Shown: in pieces, positions 1 to 10,600 of the stretch
How positions within the stretch are numbered: position 1 is the stretch's first letter
How the letters are laid out: the number at the start of each line of letters is the position of its first letter
NCBI GenBank assembly: GCA_046530785.1
Contig: JBHEQT010000002.1
Location: 1 to 64,000, forward strand
Source: Arsenophonus sp046530785
GTDB lineage: Bacteria; Pseudomonadota; Gammaproteobacteria; Enterobacterales; Enterobacteriaceae
DNA length: 64,000 nucleotides
Reading direction: 5' to 3'
Made by a program: the position numbers and the translations under genes
The notes under the pieces: generated by a model
Told to the model about the DNA's origin: nothing
Seen by the model: only the letters and a program-made list of their open reading frames with translations
The model's database searches: none

Positions 1-543
1 CTCTTTTTCTTTCTGTTCTAGAATATTATCAATTTTCTTAATAGAATTATCGGTCAATTTCTGGATTTCATCTTGTGTTCTACGTTCGTTATCTTCATTA
101 ATTTTTTTATCTTTTAGTAAAACTTTAATTTTATCGTTTGCATCACGTCGTATATTACGAATAGATACACGACCCTGTTCAACATCATTACGGATAATTT
201 TAATCAAATTATTACGTCGCTCTTCAGTTAATGGCGGTAAAGGTACTTTTATTATATTTCCTGATGAAGATGGATTGATACCTAGATCTGATGATATAAT
301 AGCTTTTTCTACTGCTTGTATTAAGGTGCTATCAAATACAGTAATTGAGAGGGTACGTGAATCTTCAGTAATAATATTTGCTAACTGAAGTAAAGGTGTT
401 TTTGTACCATAATATTTAACCATTATGCCATTTAATAAACTTGGAGATGCACGACCGGTACGAATTTTATTAATTTGAATTTTTAATGCTTCAATACTTT
501 TTTCCATACGTTCTTGAGCATCTTTTTTTATTTTAATAATCAC
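1..543 (-). CDS. frr: Ribosome recycling factor (partial, C-terminus beyond window edge)
   Basis: RRF acts with EF-G in the cytoplasm to split the post-termination ribosome. The reverse strand reads as one open frame from a GTG at 543, beginning VIIKIKKDAQERMEK, through TGRASPSLL, VPLPPLTEERR and GRVSIRNIRRDAND, all hallmark RRF segments. 181 codons are visible against a usual length of about 185, so only the last few residues lie outside the window. GTG is chosen because the nearby ATG (545-543) is out of frame and an AAAGG ribosome-binding site lies just upstream. It is the last visible gene of the rpsB-tsf-pyrH-frr series, in the same order as in E. coli, 120 bp after pyrH. Confidence 0.95.
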   Translation of the reverse strand, partial: MIIKIKKDAQERMEKSIEALKIQINKIRTGRASPSLLNGIMVKYYGTKTPLLQLANIITEDSRTLSITVFDSTLIQAVEKAIISSDLGINPSSSGNIIKVPLPPLTEERRNNLIKIIRNDVEQGRVSIRNIRRDANDKIKVLLKDKKINEDNERRTQDEIQKLTDNSIKKIDNILEQKEKE

Positions 544-663
544 ATTAAACCTTTACAAATTTACTATAAACATATAGGACATTACCGGGATAATTACAAT
601 TCAATTATTTTAAAATGTATACTTAATATTATATTCATAAAATTATTTACTTCTCTCAAAAAA

Positions 664-1392
664 TTAATCATGAGAAATTAATGTTCCTTCATTTTCACCC
701 ATTACAATTCGACGTAACCCACTTGGTTTATTCATGTTAAAAACGCGAATAGGTAAATTATGATCACGAGCCAAGGTAAATGCTGCCAAATCCATAATTT
801 TTAATTCTTCTTCTAATACGTTCTGATAAGTTAATTTATGATAAAAAATCGCATCTAAATTCTTCGATGGATCGGAAGAATAAACACCATTAACCTTAGT
901 TGCTTTTAAAACAACATTAGCTTTAATTTCTATACCTCGTAAACACGCAACTAAATCTGTTGTAAAAAAAGGATTTCCTATTCCTGCTGAAAAAATAACA
1001 ACTTTACCATTACGAAGCAAGCTAATTGCTTTACTCCAACTATAATTATCACAAACTCCATTTAATGGTATTGCAGACATAAGTTTGGCGTTAATATATA
1101 TACGATGTAACGCATCACGCATGGCTAACCCATTCATTACTGTCGCAAGCATTCCAATATGATCTCCAACAACACGATTCATACCAGCATCAGCTAATCC
1201 TATACCACGAAATAAATTTCCACCACCGATAACAATACCAACTTGTATCCCCAACTCCACTACTTCCTTAATTTCTTGTGCCATACGATCTAAACCGCTT
1301 GCATCAATTCCAAAATTTTCTGCTCCTTGTAGAGCTTCACCACTAAGTTTAAGCAAGATACGTTTATATATTGGTTGTGCATTAGTTGACAT
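664..1392 (-). CDS. pyrH: UMP kinase
   Basis: Hexameric UMP kinase of the amino-acid-kinase fold. It phosphorylates UMP to UDP in pyrimidine nucleotide synthesis and is allosterically controlled by GTP and UTP in enterobacteria. The 242-residue product matches the usual 241. Visible motifs are KRILLKLSGEAL at the N-terminus, the glycine-rich GIVIGGGNLFRG (about residues 54-65), GNPFFTTD and KATKVNGVYSSDP. The start is supported by GAGGG five bases upstream of the ATG. It lies between tsf and frr on the same strand. A hairpin terminator candidate separates it from tsf, so it probably has its own promoter in the 280 bp spacer. No anomalies seen. Confidence 0.97.
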   Translation of the reverse strand: MSTNAQPIYKRILLKLSGEALQGAENFGIDASGLDRMAQEIKEVVELGIQVGIVIGGGNLFRGIGLADAGMNRVVGDHIGMLATVMNGLAMRDALHRIYINAKLMSAIPLNGVCDNYSWSKAISLLRNGKVVIFSAGIGNPFFTTDLVACLRGIEIKANVVLKATKVNGVYSSDPSKNLDAIFYHKLTYQNVLEEELKIMDLAAFTLARDHNLPIRVFNMNKPSGLRRIVMGENEGTLISHD

Positions 1393-1607
1393 CTTGCCCT
1401 CATGAGTAGATCAATTATTGAAGCTTTAAAATTCTTAAATCAAGATTTGAATATAAAATATTTGATTAGTTACTTCTCTTTATTTTTATATTTTAAGTAA
1501 ATACTAACTAAAATTTTGAATTAGAAATACTCTGAAATGAAATATAATAATATACGTATTCTATACGTAAATTACCACTGATAATCTCTTATCGGAAAAA
1601 TATAAAA

Positions 1608-1641
1608 TTAATTATCATTTATATATAAAAATGATAATTAA
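1608..1641 (-). terminator. Probable terminator of rpsB-tsf
   Basis: Perfect 13-bp inverted repeat (arms 1608-1620 and 1629-1641, 8-nt loop), starting about 30 nt after the tsf stop on the minus strand. It is followed on that strand by TTTTATATTTTT. The stem is almost all A/T, so strength is uncertain, but position and the T-rich tail fit intrinsic termination between tsf and pyrH. Confidence 0.6.
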
Positions 1642-1672
1642 AGATCAAATGTATCAAAAATAACATTATTAC

Positions 1673-2524
1673 TTATTTGTTATTCCTATTAGGGAGTAAA
1701 AAATTAGTTTTTACTTTTCCAATATGTTCACCAACTTCAAAACGAATAAAGTTAATTACTTTTGTATTTTTTTCTTTTAATATCGCACCAACTGTTTTGT
1801 TTGGATCCATAACAAATTTTTGACCAGTTAAAGAGATTTCATCAGTAAATTTATTCATACGACCATTTACTATTTTTTCCGTAATTTCAAGAGATTTACC
1901 AGATTTCATTGCTATATCTAATTGAATTTGATATTCACGAGAAACAATATCGGATGGTACATCTTCTGGCGTAACATATTCTGGTTTACTAGCCGCTATA
2001 TGCATAGCAATATGTTTAATAATCTCATTATCTGCATCACCTTTAGCAGAAACAAGAACACCAATCCGAATACCATGTAAATAGTAACCAATTTTTTCAC
2101 CTTCTAGAGTTTTCACTCGGCAAATATTAATATTTTCATTAATCTTGGAAATAAGTTCTACACGTTTCTCTTCAAAATTTTCCTTTAATACACCAATATT
2201 TGATAATTTATTTGCAAGAATGAATTTCAATATTTCATTACCAAATTCTATAAAACTATTATCTTTAGCTACAAAATCTGTTTCACAATTCAATTCAAGC
2301 AATGCACAAAATTTATTATCTTCGGAAACTCCTCCTATTATTACACCTTCAGCAGCCAAACGATAAGATTTTTTAGCCGCTTTTGCTTGACCTGATCTAC
2401 GTAAATTATCGATAGCTAATTCAATACCTCCATTACTTTCGATCAATGCTTTTTTGCATTCCAACATACCTGCTCCAGTACGTTCTCGTAACTTTTTTAT
2501 TAAAGTAGCAGTAATTCCAATCAT
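1673..2524 (-). CDS. tsf: Elongation factor Ts
   Basis: EF-Ts is the guanine-nucleotide exchange factor that regenerates EF-Tu-GTP. At 283 residues it is exactly the enterobacterial length. The N-terminal UBA-like module LIKKLRERTGAGMLECKKAL is intact, followed by the core dimerisation region with ELNCETDFVAKD and HIAASKPEYV. The C-terminal segment GQKFVMDPNKTVG is also present. GAGGA lies eight bases before the ATG at 2524. It is downstream of rpsB by 151 bp, the usual S2/EF-Ts operon, and ends in a hairpin. A plus-strand frame inside it (2145-2366) is a shadow. Confidence 0.97.
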   Translation of the reverse strand: MIGITATLIKKLRERTGAGMLECKKALIESNGGIELAIDNLRRSGQAKAAKKSYRLAAEGVIIGGVSEDNKFCALLELNCETDFVAKDNSFIEFGNEILKFILANKLSNIGVLKENFEEKRVELISKINENINICRVKTLEGEKIGYYLHGIRIGVLVSAKGDADNEIIKHIAMHIAASKPEYVTPEDVPSDIVSREYQIQLDIAMKSGKSLEITEKIVNGRMNKFTDEISLTGQKFVMDPNKTVGAILKEKNTKVINFIRFEVGEHIGKVKTNFLLPNRNNK

Positions 2525-2675
2525 GTGAAAAATTCCTCAATCTATCTGATGAAAAACAATGTCATACAGACAAACCTTCATTATAAATAAAAAATAGATC
2601 CCTATAACTAATATATTGATAATACCTCCTAGTAGTTCATAATGGCTTTTCTACGATAACAAAAACTTTGGTTTA

Positions 2676-3404
2676 TTATTCATGTTCTATCAAGCTTTCT
2701 TTTGGTTTAGTAATCTTCTGATCTTGAAATCGACCTTCATAAATAGATTTAGCAACAGCATCCAAATATAGCTTAACTGCACGGATCGCATCGTCATTAC
2801 CAGGAATGATATAATCAACACCATCTGGATCAGAATTAGTATCAACAATTGCAAACACAAGGATACCTAAGTTGGTTGCTTCCTTTATAGCAATATGTTC
2901 ATGTTCCGCATCAATAACAAATAAAGCGTCAGGCAAACCACCCATTTCTTTAATACCACCTAAACTATTTTCTAATTTAGTAAGTTCACGAGTACGCATC
3001 AATGCTTCTTTTTTTGTTAATTTATTAAAAGTACCATCTTGAGATTGAATCTCTAAATCTTTTAGACGTTTAATAGATTGACGAACAGTTTTCCAATTAG
3101 TCAACATACCACCTAACCAACGGTGATTAACGAAATATTGATTACAACTATTAGCCGCTTTTTTTATAGTTTGGCTTGCTGCGCGTTTAGTTCCAACAAA
3201 CAAAATTTTTCCTTTTCGTAAAGCAATTTTATTTAATTCAGTTAATGCCTCATTGAACATTGGGACAGTTTTTTCTAAATTAATAATATGCACTTTGTTA
3301 CGTGCACCAAATATGTAAGTTTTCATCTTTGGATTCCAGTAACGAGTTTGATGACCAAAGTGAACTCCTGCCTGAAGCATCTTACGCATGGAAACAGTTT
3401 CCAT
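2676..3404 (-). CDS. rpsB: 30S ribosomal protein S2
   Basis: S2 is a late-assembling protein of the 30S head/body junction. The 242-residue product carries METVSMRKMLQAGVHFGHQ and RYWNPKMK near the N-terminus, FVGTKRAAS, the coiled-coil insert around residues 110-160, and DTNSDPDGVDYIIPGNDDAIRA near the C-terminus. GAGG precedes the ATG at 3404. It heads the rpsB-tsf operon. In enterobacteria S2 represses its own operon through the leader; here a long perfect hairpin sits directly in the 5' untranslated region. The extreme C-terminal tail is short and ends EHE. Confidence 0.98.
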   Translation of the reverse strand: METVSMRKMLQAGVHFGHQTRYWNPKMKTYIFGARNKVHIINLEKTVPMFNEALTELNKIALRKGKILFVGTKRAASQTIKKAANSCNQYFVNHRWLGGMLTNWKTVRQSIKRLKDLEIQSQDGTFNKLTKKEALMRTRELTKLENSLGGIKEMGGLPDALFVIDAEHEHIAIKEATNLGILVFAIVDTNSDPDGVDYIIPGNDDAIRAVKLYLDAVAKSIYEGRFQDQKITKPKESLIEHE

Positions 3405-3424
3405 TTAAACCTCTATAATTTAGT

Positions 3425-3457
3425 AGATGAAATTTATATCAGATATAAATTTCATCT
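3425..3457 (-). promoter_or_regulatory. Perfect hairpin in the rpsB leader
   Basis: Arms 3425-3439 and 3443-3457 are exact reverse complements (15 bp) around a 3-nt loop, 21 nt upstream of the rpsB start and just before its GAGG site. The placement suggests a structured 5' untranslated region that could take part in S2 autoregulation or protect the messenger end. That role is inferred. Confidence 0.55.
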
Positions 3458-3868
3458 TATTTATTAACTAAAAACTTTTCTTCCTAAATTCATCCAAAAA
3501 AATTGATTATTTTATATTATAATATAATTAGGTCTAGATTAGATCCTGATATAGACTTTCTAGATTGCAAAACTTTTATAAGTATTTTATATTAATTTAA
3601 ACATAAAATAAAGAAAAATGCTATCTATACTTATATCTCTAAACTTAATCCATTTAAGTAAGTTAAAACCATAACAATATTAATTAAATATTTGATTATT
3701 TAAAAAAATACTTTTCTAAAAGAAAAATTCACTAAATCAATATTTTTATTGATATTCTTTATCATTTTAATTTTATAAATCATTAACAATAGTTATAATT
3801 TAAAATTAACAAAGATTACTTTTAATGTATTTCACTTTTTAAAAAATTAAATATTTTAAATCCTTTTA

Positions 3869-3889
3869 GTTGGTATAACCTCTCCCAAC
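3869..3889 (-). promoter_or_regulatory. Possible conserved S2-leader / t44-type stem-loop
   Basis: On the minus strand GTTGG and CCAAC (5 bp) enclose GAGAGGTTATA. This island of G and C stands out in a spacer almost without G/C, which suggests constraint. The map-rpsB spacer is where the enterobacterial t44 (rpsB leader) RNA family maps. The match here is by location and a vague resemblance only. It lies about 465 nt from rpsB, so a map-side role on the other strand is equally possible. Confidence 0.3.
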
Positions 3890-4000
3890 GGATTCACTGA
3901 TAAGATATAACATCAAGATATAGTATTGATTTCTAATCAATATAATTGATTGATAAATATATTATTTATTCATTTACATTAGGATAAGTAGGTTGAATTT

Positions 4001-4798
4001 ATGACTATCTCAATTAAAACGGAAAAAGATATTCAGAAAATGCGGATCACTGGACATTTAGCAGCAGAAGTGCTAGAAATTATTGAACCTTATATAAAAC
4101 CTGGTGTTTCCACCGGTGAACTTGATTATGTCTGTTACTCACATATTGTTAAAAAGCAACAAGCTATTCCAGCCTGTTTAAATTATCATAGTTTTCCTAA
4201 GTCTATTTGTACCTCTGTTAATGATGTTATCTGTCATGGCATTCCTAGTAATGAAAAAATTTTAAAAGAAGGAGATATTATTAATATTGATGTTGCTGTT
4301 ATTAAAAATGGTTTCCATGGTGATACATCTAAGATGTTTATTGTTGGTAAACCAACTATTCAAGGAGATCGGTTATGTAAGGTAACACAGGGAAGCCTTT
4401 ATCTTGCTTTAAAAATGGTGAAGCCAGGTATTCGTTTACGAACAATAGGTAAAGCAATCCAGCAATTTGTTGAACAACATCATTTTTCTGTCGTACGTGA
4501 ATATTGTGGACATGGTATTGGTAAAGTTTTTCATGAAAAACCACAAGTATTACATTATGACGCTGATGACAGCGGTATTATATTGCAAAAAGGAATGACT
4601 TTTACTATCGAGCCGATGGTAAATGTAAATGATCATCGTATTAGAATAATGAAAGATGGTTGGACAGTAAAAACAAAAGATCGAGGATGGTCAGCACAAT
4701 ACGAACATACCTTAGCTGTCACCGATGATGGGTGTGAAATCTTAACCTTACGAAAAGAAGAAAAGGTATTTATTTCGGCTATATTAATTAATAGGTAA
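4001..4798 (+). CDS. map: Methionine aminopeptidase type I
   Basis: Removes the initiator methionine from nascent proteins after deformylation. The 265-residue product (E. coli 264) has the pita-bread metalloprotease fold. All five metal ligands are in place: D97 and D108 (NIDVAV...FHGDTSK), H171 (GHGIGKVFHEKP), E204 (FTIEPMVN) and E235 (QYEHTLAV). H79 of the substrate pocket (VICHGIP) is also kept. A TAGG ribosome-binding site lies upstream of the ATG. It is divergent from rpsB as in enterobacteria. The expected downstream neighbour glnD is absent and a 5.8 kb desert follows. Confidence 0.97.
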   Translation: MTISIKTEKDIQKMRITGHLAAEVLEIIEPYIKPGVSTGELDYVCYSHIVKKQQAIPACLNYHSFPKSICTSVNDVICHGIPSNEKILKEGDIINIDVAVIKNGFHGDTSKMFIVGKPTIQGDRLCKVTQGSLYLALKMVKPGIRLRTIGKAIQQFVEQHHFSVVREYCGHGIGKVFHEKPQVLHYDADDSGIILQKGMTFTIEPMVNVNDHRIRIMKDGWTVKTKDRGWSAQYEHTLAVTDDGCEILTLRKEEKVFISAILINR

Positions 4799-5102
4799 TT
4801 TCTGATTAGTCTCTATAATTTTGTAGGATTCTTATCTTGATAAAATCATTTATCTGCATTTTATTGTTTACTTAATATTATCTATTAGTTAGAAAGATTA
4901 ATATCTTTCCTACAGAAATTAGTTTCTAAATTGGGTGTATTATTTAAAGATAATTACATCTATCCTTACTCTATTTTTTATTTATTAATTGAAATGATGT
5001 ATAATTACATATTTTTTATTTTGAAATTTTATAAAAACTAATTTTTTTATAAAATTTATATTAAATAAACTTTAAAATAAAATTTTTAGATAGATTACTA
5101 TT

Positions 5103-5204
5103 ATGCTTTCTTCCGTTCAGAGAATTCATCGTTCTTTTGGAATTGATGGGGTTGTTTTAGAAATTATTTTTTATTTTAATCCTACTCTACTTCTGTATAA
5201 CTAA
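5103..5204 (+). pseudogene. 33-codon open frame, unidentified coding-like relic
   Basis: Runs from ATG at 5103 (peptide starts MLSSVQRIHRSFGIDGVV) to TAA at 5204. Its first 60 bases are richer in G and C than the flanks, and codon choice looks coding-like. It sits about 300 bp after map, where glnD would begin, but it does not resemble the GlnD N-terminus. Likely a relic or chance. Confidence 0.2.
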
Positions 5205-6202
5205 AATAATGTAATTACTTGATAAAGTAAAGTTGATAAAAAATCTAAATTAATAAAATAGATTTTTATCTATAAAAACTTATTTACTACCAAATATTTG
5301 TAAAAATTCGTAATAAAACTAAACGGTATTTATTGAACATAAATATGACACCTTAAGTATCAGGATATTAGTGATTCTTTAACTAGAAAGAATATTTTAA
5401 CATATATTGTATATTCATATAATATTCCTGACTTAATATTATTTTCATTGTTGTTACGTTTACTGATTAAACTAAAAATGATCTACAATTATAACCATCT
5501 ATGTAATTTCGAAGCTTTTATTTCTTATTAACAACCATAATTTATTTTAGACCATTATGTAACTAATTTCACATAAATATTTTATTTCATTAAAGAAATA
5601 AAATATTTCTAAAAATATTATAATATTCTCGATAATTAAAATTTTCTCATAGAGAAATATCCGGGAATAAATCAAATACTTCATATTTTTTAGTAAAATA
5701 ATTACAACTTGATATTACTATTTACCAAAATCACTTTTAAAAAATAAAGTTTCCACCAATTGTTTTTCTACTTAACCACTCTCCCCCTAATAGTTGTAGA
5801 AAATACATATAAAGGTACTAAAATTACCTTTTATTTAATAAATACACAGATATGAGAACGAGAATAACGAAATTTTAAACCTCGCTCTGGTCTCCCTTTC
5901 CAACTATATTAAAAAGATTTAGATAGACAGAGTAATACAAATTGAGTAATAATCAAGTTTGATTAGAGTTTAATTAAATTATTTACTATATTAACAGTAA
6001 TTTATTACAATTATAATCAATAAAATATTATTTATTTCCTTTATTTTATTCCCACTTACTTGCGATATTTTAATGATATAAAAGATACAATCTTATATTT
6101 ATAGATTTTTCGAACTCTATTTTTTAAAAAAGTTAAGAAATGGAATATTAGTATTTTAATTTTTATTTCTGTTTATGTTCAAGATTAATACCGGAGGATC
6201 GT

Positions 6203-6256
6203 ATGACGGATTTCCTTTATTCTTCTAGCAATTTCGCGTTGTTGATTATATCCTAG
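6203..6256 (+). pseudogene. 17-codon open frame behind a strong Shine-Dalgarno (relic start?)
   Basis: GGAGG at 6193-6197 lies five bases before an ATG that opens a 17-codon frame (MTDFLYSSSNFALLIIS) closed by TAG. In a region with few G or C bases, a full ribosome-binding site plus start suggests the 5' end of a lost gene or a true micropeptide. I do not recognise the peptide. Confidence 0.25.
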
Positions 6257-7813
6257 ATTGATAATTACTTCTATCTACCCTTTTATTTAAAAAAATTTAT
6301 AGATATTAGTTTTTTCAATTATTTTCTCATAAAAATTAGATTACTCCTCTAATAAAGAATTATATAGAAACTCTGTATAGTATTTTCGGTAAATACTGAT
6401 AAATTCAATAAAAATTAGATACGGACTTTTCCCCGAGAGTTCTTTCTAATCATCTGATAGAATATTTAAAGAGAAACTTATGAGTTTAGTATTTTAATCC
6501 ATTTAGCTCTTTCTATACAGTAAGCTATCATAGAAGAAATATTCTATTTTTATTAATAAATTATAAAAAATTTTTGTCTTTTAAAATTAAAATTAAACAT
6601 ATTATATCCTGTACTTTTATTTCTTTAAAAATGACTCGATGTTCTTTTTTTAATAAAAAAAGAAACGACATAAATTCATTACATTTTATTTTATATCGAA
6701 TATCGTATTTTAACTATATCCATTCTCTAGAGCTTCTTTTTTATTAATAATTTCTATACAACTAGACTTAATAAAGGTTCTTATCTATCTTTGAATTTAT
6801 TTATTTTCTTTTATATCTTTGAATTTTTTCAATTTCACAATATAAATAAATTTAATATTATTTAGTGCTTCACCTAGTAGAAAATTAGTTTTTTCCTTAT
6901 CATTAACAATAACTATATTTTATATAGGAAAATATTTTCTTATATATTTTCAATTTTTGATTATCTTCCTATTTTAAAAATTTATCTAATTTTACGGAAT
7001 ATTAAAAATATTATTTATATAAACTTAATTTGCTAATGTTGAAAATTAAATTGATTAAAAGATTAAATGTTCTTTATAGAACTTTTCCTAAGATTAATGT
7101 CTTTTATATATTAATATTTTATTTAATAAATAAGGATATTTATATTCTGAGTATTCAATTTTTTATAAAAGTAAAATAGAAAAAATTAAAATTAATTGTA
7201 GATTAAAATTGTATAATGAATAATCCGTTGTGCTATAATTAAATGATAAGTTATTTTATAATTTGTAACCTTCATATTCGCTTTAGTATTTTATTTTTAT
7301 ACGTTGTTTATTTTCATAAATAGAAAATTAAGTATGACTAATTGTAAATTATAACAGAATAATTCTTGACCGGGTTTTTACTTTACAGTTTGGAGTAAGG
7401 TATTTATTTTGATAAATTTAATTTTAAAAAAAAGAAAGTTTCTTATTTAAAAAATGAAAATCAGCTCTTGGAATGGAAAAGTTCATTTTTACTACTTAAA
7501 TTATTTTTGCTACAATTAAATCAGCTTTGAAGTCGTTATATTTATTTTATAAGAAAAACAACTAATTAATTATTTAATCATAAATCAAGATTAATATTAA
7601 ATTATATTATATCTTACTAAAGATTAATGAAACTATCATAAATATGTAGATCTTAATGCTATTTGAAAATGAGTTTTTCAAACAAAGATAATATTTGTAT
7701 GATGAACTATATTTCACTACTAAATAGTATGTAAGAACAAGACTTTACTATGTTAGTAGTATCCCTAGATCTCAATATAATGTAAACCATCTCCTCTAAT
7801 TAATACCAATAAA

Positions 7814-7849
7814 AGCATAGGTATTATTATTTATAATAATACCTATGCT
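7814..7849. repeat. Perfect 16-bp hairpin in desert
   Basis: Arms 7814-7829 and 7834-7849 are exact reverse complements around the 4-nt loop TTTA. On the minus strand the hairpin is followed by TTTTATT, so it could be the surviving terminator of a lost minus-strand gene. No flanking gene remains to confirm this. Confidence 0.5.
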
Positions 7850-7904
7850 ATGAAAATAAAATATATTGTAGTTTAATTACTACCTATGTTTTTAAGTTTC
7901 TCTG

Positions 7905-7927
7905 CTCTCCTTCGTGAGAGAATTTTT
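7905..7927 (+). terminator. Orphan terminator-like hairpin
   Basis: CTCTC and GAGAG pair around CTTCGT and are followed by AATTTTT. This is a compact GC-containing stem with a T run on the plus strand. No recognisable gene lies upstream, so it is probably a leftover of an erased gene. Confidence 0.4.
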
Positions 7928-10600
7928 AAAAATCTTATATCTGTAAATTTTCCATTAAATGGCAATCGAAATATAATTCGGTTATCTTTTAATACATTAA
8001 CTATAGATTATTAAGAAAAAATAGAATGATATTTCACTTTATTATGGATAAAGAATAATATTCATTTATGAAGAGAAGCAAAGATATCCTCAACGAGAGC
8101 TAAAGAAAGTATTAAATAGTTTTTGAGAATAATTAATTTTTCCTTATTTAACTATTAAATATTTTATTACTAAATTCGATATGAAATCGAAAAAGTAATT
8201 AGGAAATTCATTCTAATAATATGGTAAATAATTTGATATTTACTTCTATACTAGAACCAAAATAGATGGTTATATAGTAAATATTATATTATCTCTATAA
8301 AATCCACTTATTGTTTATTATAACAAAAGATCTCATTTGATCTTTATATCAATTAAAAAGATAGTGAATACAAATGATTTAAATGATTTAAAGTTTTTTT
8401 AATTTTAATGTTCAGATATTTTCCGTAAAAATTATTAATATTTAAAGATAAATATTTTTTAATAAGTAAATTAAGAGGTATATAAGGGGAGGGAGTGCTA
8501 CAAATAATTTTATTTAATATGTTTTTTGAATTAATTATTGTTAGTTAACATAGTAAAATTACTAAATTTATTGTTATCGTTACTTTAAATATTAATAAAA
8601 ACGTTTTTATTACTGAAATTTTTCATTAATTAAAAATAAAAAGGTAATCGAATTTATTTTTACTTAAATTCCTTTAAAGGGATTGTTCGAATTAAACTCA
8701 GAAATATAGTTTTCTGAATTTCTCTGAATTTTAAAGCACTCAATTACGTAAAGAAAAATTTAGCTATAGATAAAATTCAATATTGGTAATTAAATCGATT
8801 AAATTGATACTTATTATTATTTTTAATAATTTTCATCTATTCTTTAAAAGAAGAGATAATTTTTATAAATAGAATAACGTTCATTAGATGTCGAGTTCTG
8901 TTTTTACTTAATAACGAAATCTTTGAAGAACTTTTATTTGTGAATATTATTTATTCTTGAATTAAACAATATTCTAATTCATATAATTAAATTATTTTTA
9001 TATTGGTGTTTTATATTTGTTAATATTACTAATTAGTATACGTTAGAATTTAATGCCATTGATAATAATCAGGATATAATCCCTTTATTATTATCTTTTA
9101 CAGAGATCTTTATTTTCTATCTTGGTTATTTAAGGATGGTCTTTTAGACCAATAAGCATGATAGTTCAATGAATTTTTCAAATTAAATTTAGGATGAAAT
9201 AATATTGATCATCATAATTGGTAGATTTTTATATTAATTATCGTCATTGATAAAGGATTACTAGAGTAAAGAATTATAGTTTTTCCTATCCATTTTCACT
9301 TAGATCAAACCAATACATAAAATTTTATCGAGATTACAATGATATATTGATATAAGTTTAAATTCATATGTTGTTTACCTATAACTCGTTTTATCTCTTG
9401 ACGTATTTTTTTTTAAAAATCAATGGTATTTTTTATCCATTCCTATTTAGTTATTACTAAAAATAGCTTAAGAAGAAAGAATTTTTTATTAATTAAACTT
9501 TAATTATCTTATACTAAATTTAAAGTTATCCAAAGCAGGATAACAATGCATTACTAAATGAATAGATAGATAATAGGTAATTTATTATTTTATTTTGATT
9601 TAATGTTCATAATCTATCTGGTTATGAATTGTCCATTTTATTTTTATTGCTTTTTAGTTGCATTATTTTCATAGAGTAAAGTTTATATTTTTAATTAAAA
9701 TAAAAATATTATTTGTAGAATCATCTTATTTATTAGTATTCCAACTTCTATATTTTTAAAAAAATATACGCCCATATTTTTTCCAGGATAGAAAATAAAA
9801 TTTATTGGACTATGCAAAATATTTTCATCAATAAAAAGATTATTTTGTTTTTATTTTTGTTAATGTTTAATAACATTGATTTTAAAAATTATTCTTTCTT
9901 AAAGAAAATTAAAAAAAGAAATGAGAAAAGTCTCAATAAGACTATATTTTTAATTATATCTTAATTATGAAGCTGACAATATGTCTTATTATTATTTTTT
10001 ATTTATTAATATTAATTATATAATTTTAATGCAGTCCCGGGAGAGGATTATTTTTCTTGATAATTTTAAAATATTATTGATTTACAGAGTTTTATTTTAT
10101 TGAATATCAACTCTTTGATCATAAAACGTTTAATTCGATATTAAAGACATAGGTAAATTATTAATAAAGTTATTTAAGATTAACAACTTATATCTATTTA
10201 AGGAGAATCTCGATATTAATAATTTATTGAGGGAACCTGTTCATTATAATTTTAATAAAATCAATTTTAAAAATACTATATAAAAGAGTATTTATAATCT
10301 CTGCAATCTAAATGAGATTACCAATAAATTATATAGGTCTAAAAAACGGTTTGGGAACTTTATTTTATTTCATTACGAAAATATAGATCCAATTTTTTAA
10401 ACTATCAAAAAAGTAATGATATTTTTCTGATTATTAGTAATATTATAATGAATATAATTCTACAGTCAATTCTAGAGTCAACTAAGAAAACTAAAGAAAA
10501 ATTACTTTTATTTTATTTTTAGAGTAAATAGAATTTCTTTTTTCATTAGAACCAAAATTAAATTTAAATCTATATCGGAAATATTGAGGGGAATGTATCA

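Larger units (their letters stand above)
3405..4000. other. Divergent spacer rpsB / map
   Basis: 596 bp between the divergently transcribed rpsB and map. It holds the rpsB leader hairpin, a GC-richer stem-loop at 3869-3889 and otherwise AT-rich sequence without open frames. Promoters for both directions must lie here, but no box pair is clear enough to call. Confidence 0.6.
4799..10600. other. Gene desert between map and efeB
   Basis: 5.8 kb with no frame I can assign. Gene order in relatives (map-glnD-dapD) predicts glnD on the plus strand, but I could not recognise GlnD motifs. Visible landmarks are two short open frames with GC above background (5103-5204 and 6203-6256), a perfect 16-bp hairpin (7814-7849), a terminator-like hairpin with T tail (7905-7927), and short G/C-run islands near 5781, 8486 and 10030. 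Confidence 0.6.

Noticed and set aside
8676..8700. TTCGAAT-containing stretch reminiscent of a tRNA T-loop
   Set aside because: Flanking bases do not form a T-stem and no acceptor or anticodon arms follow; other TTCGA sites (near 5511, 6107, 50111) fail the same test.
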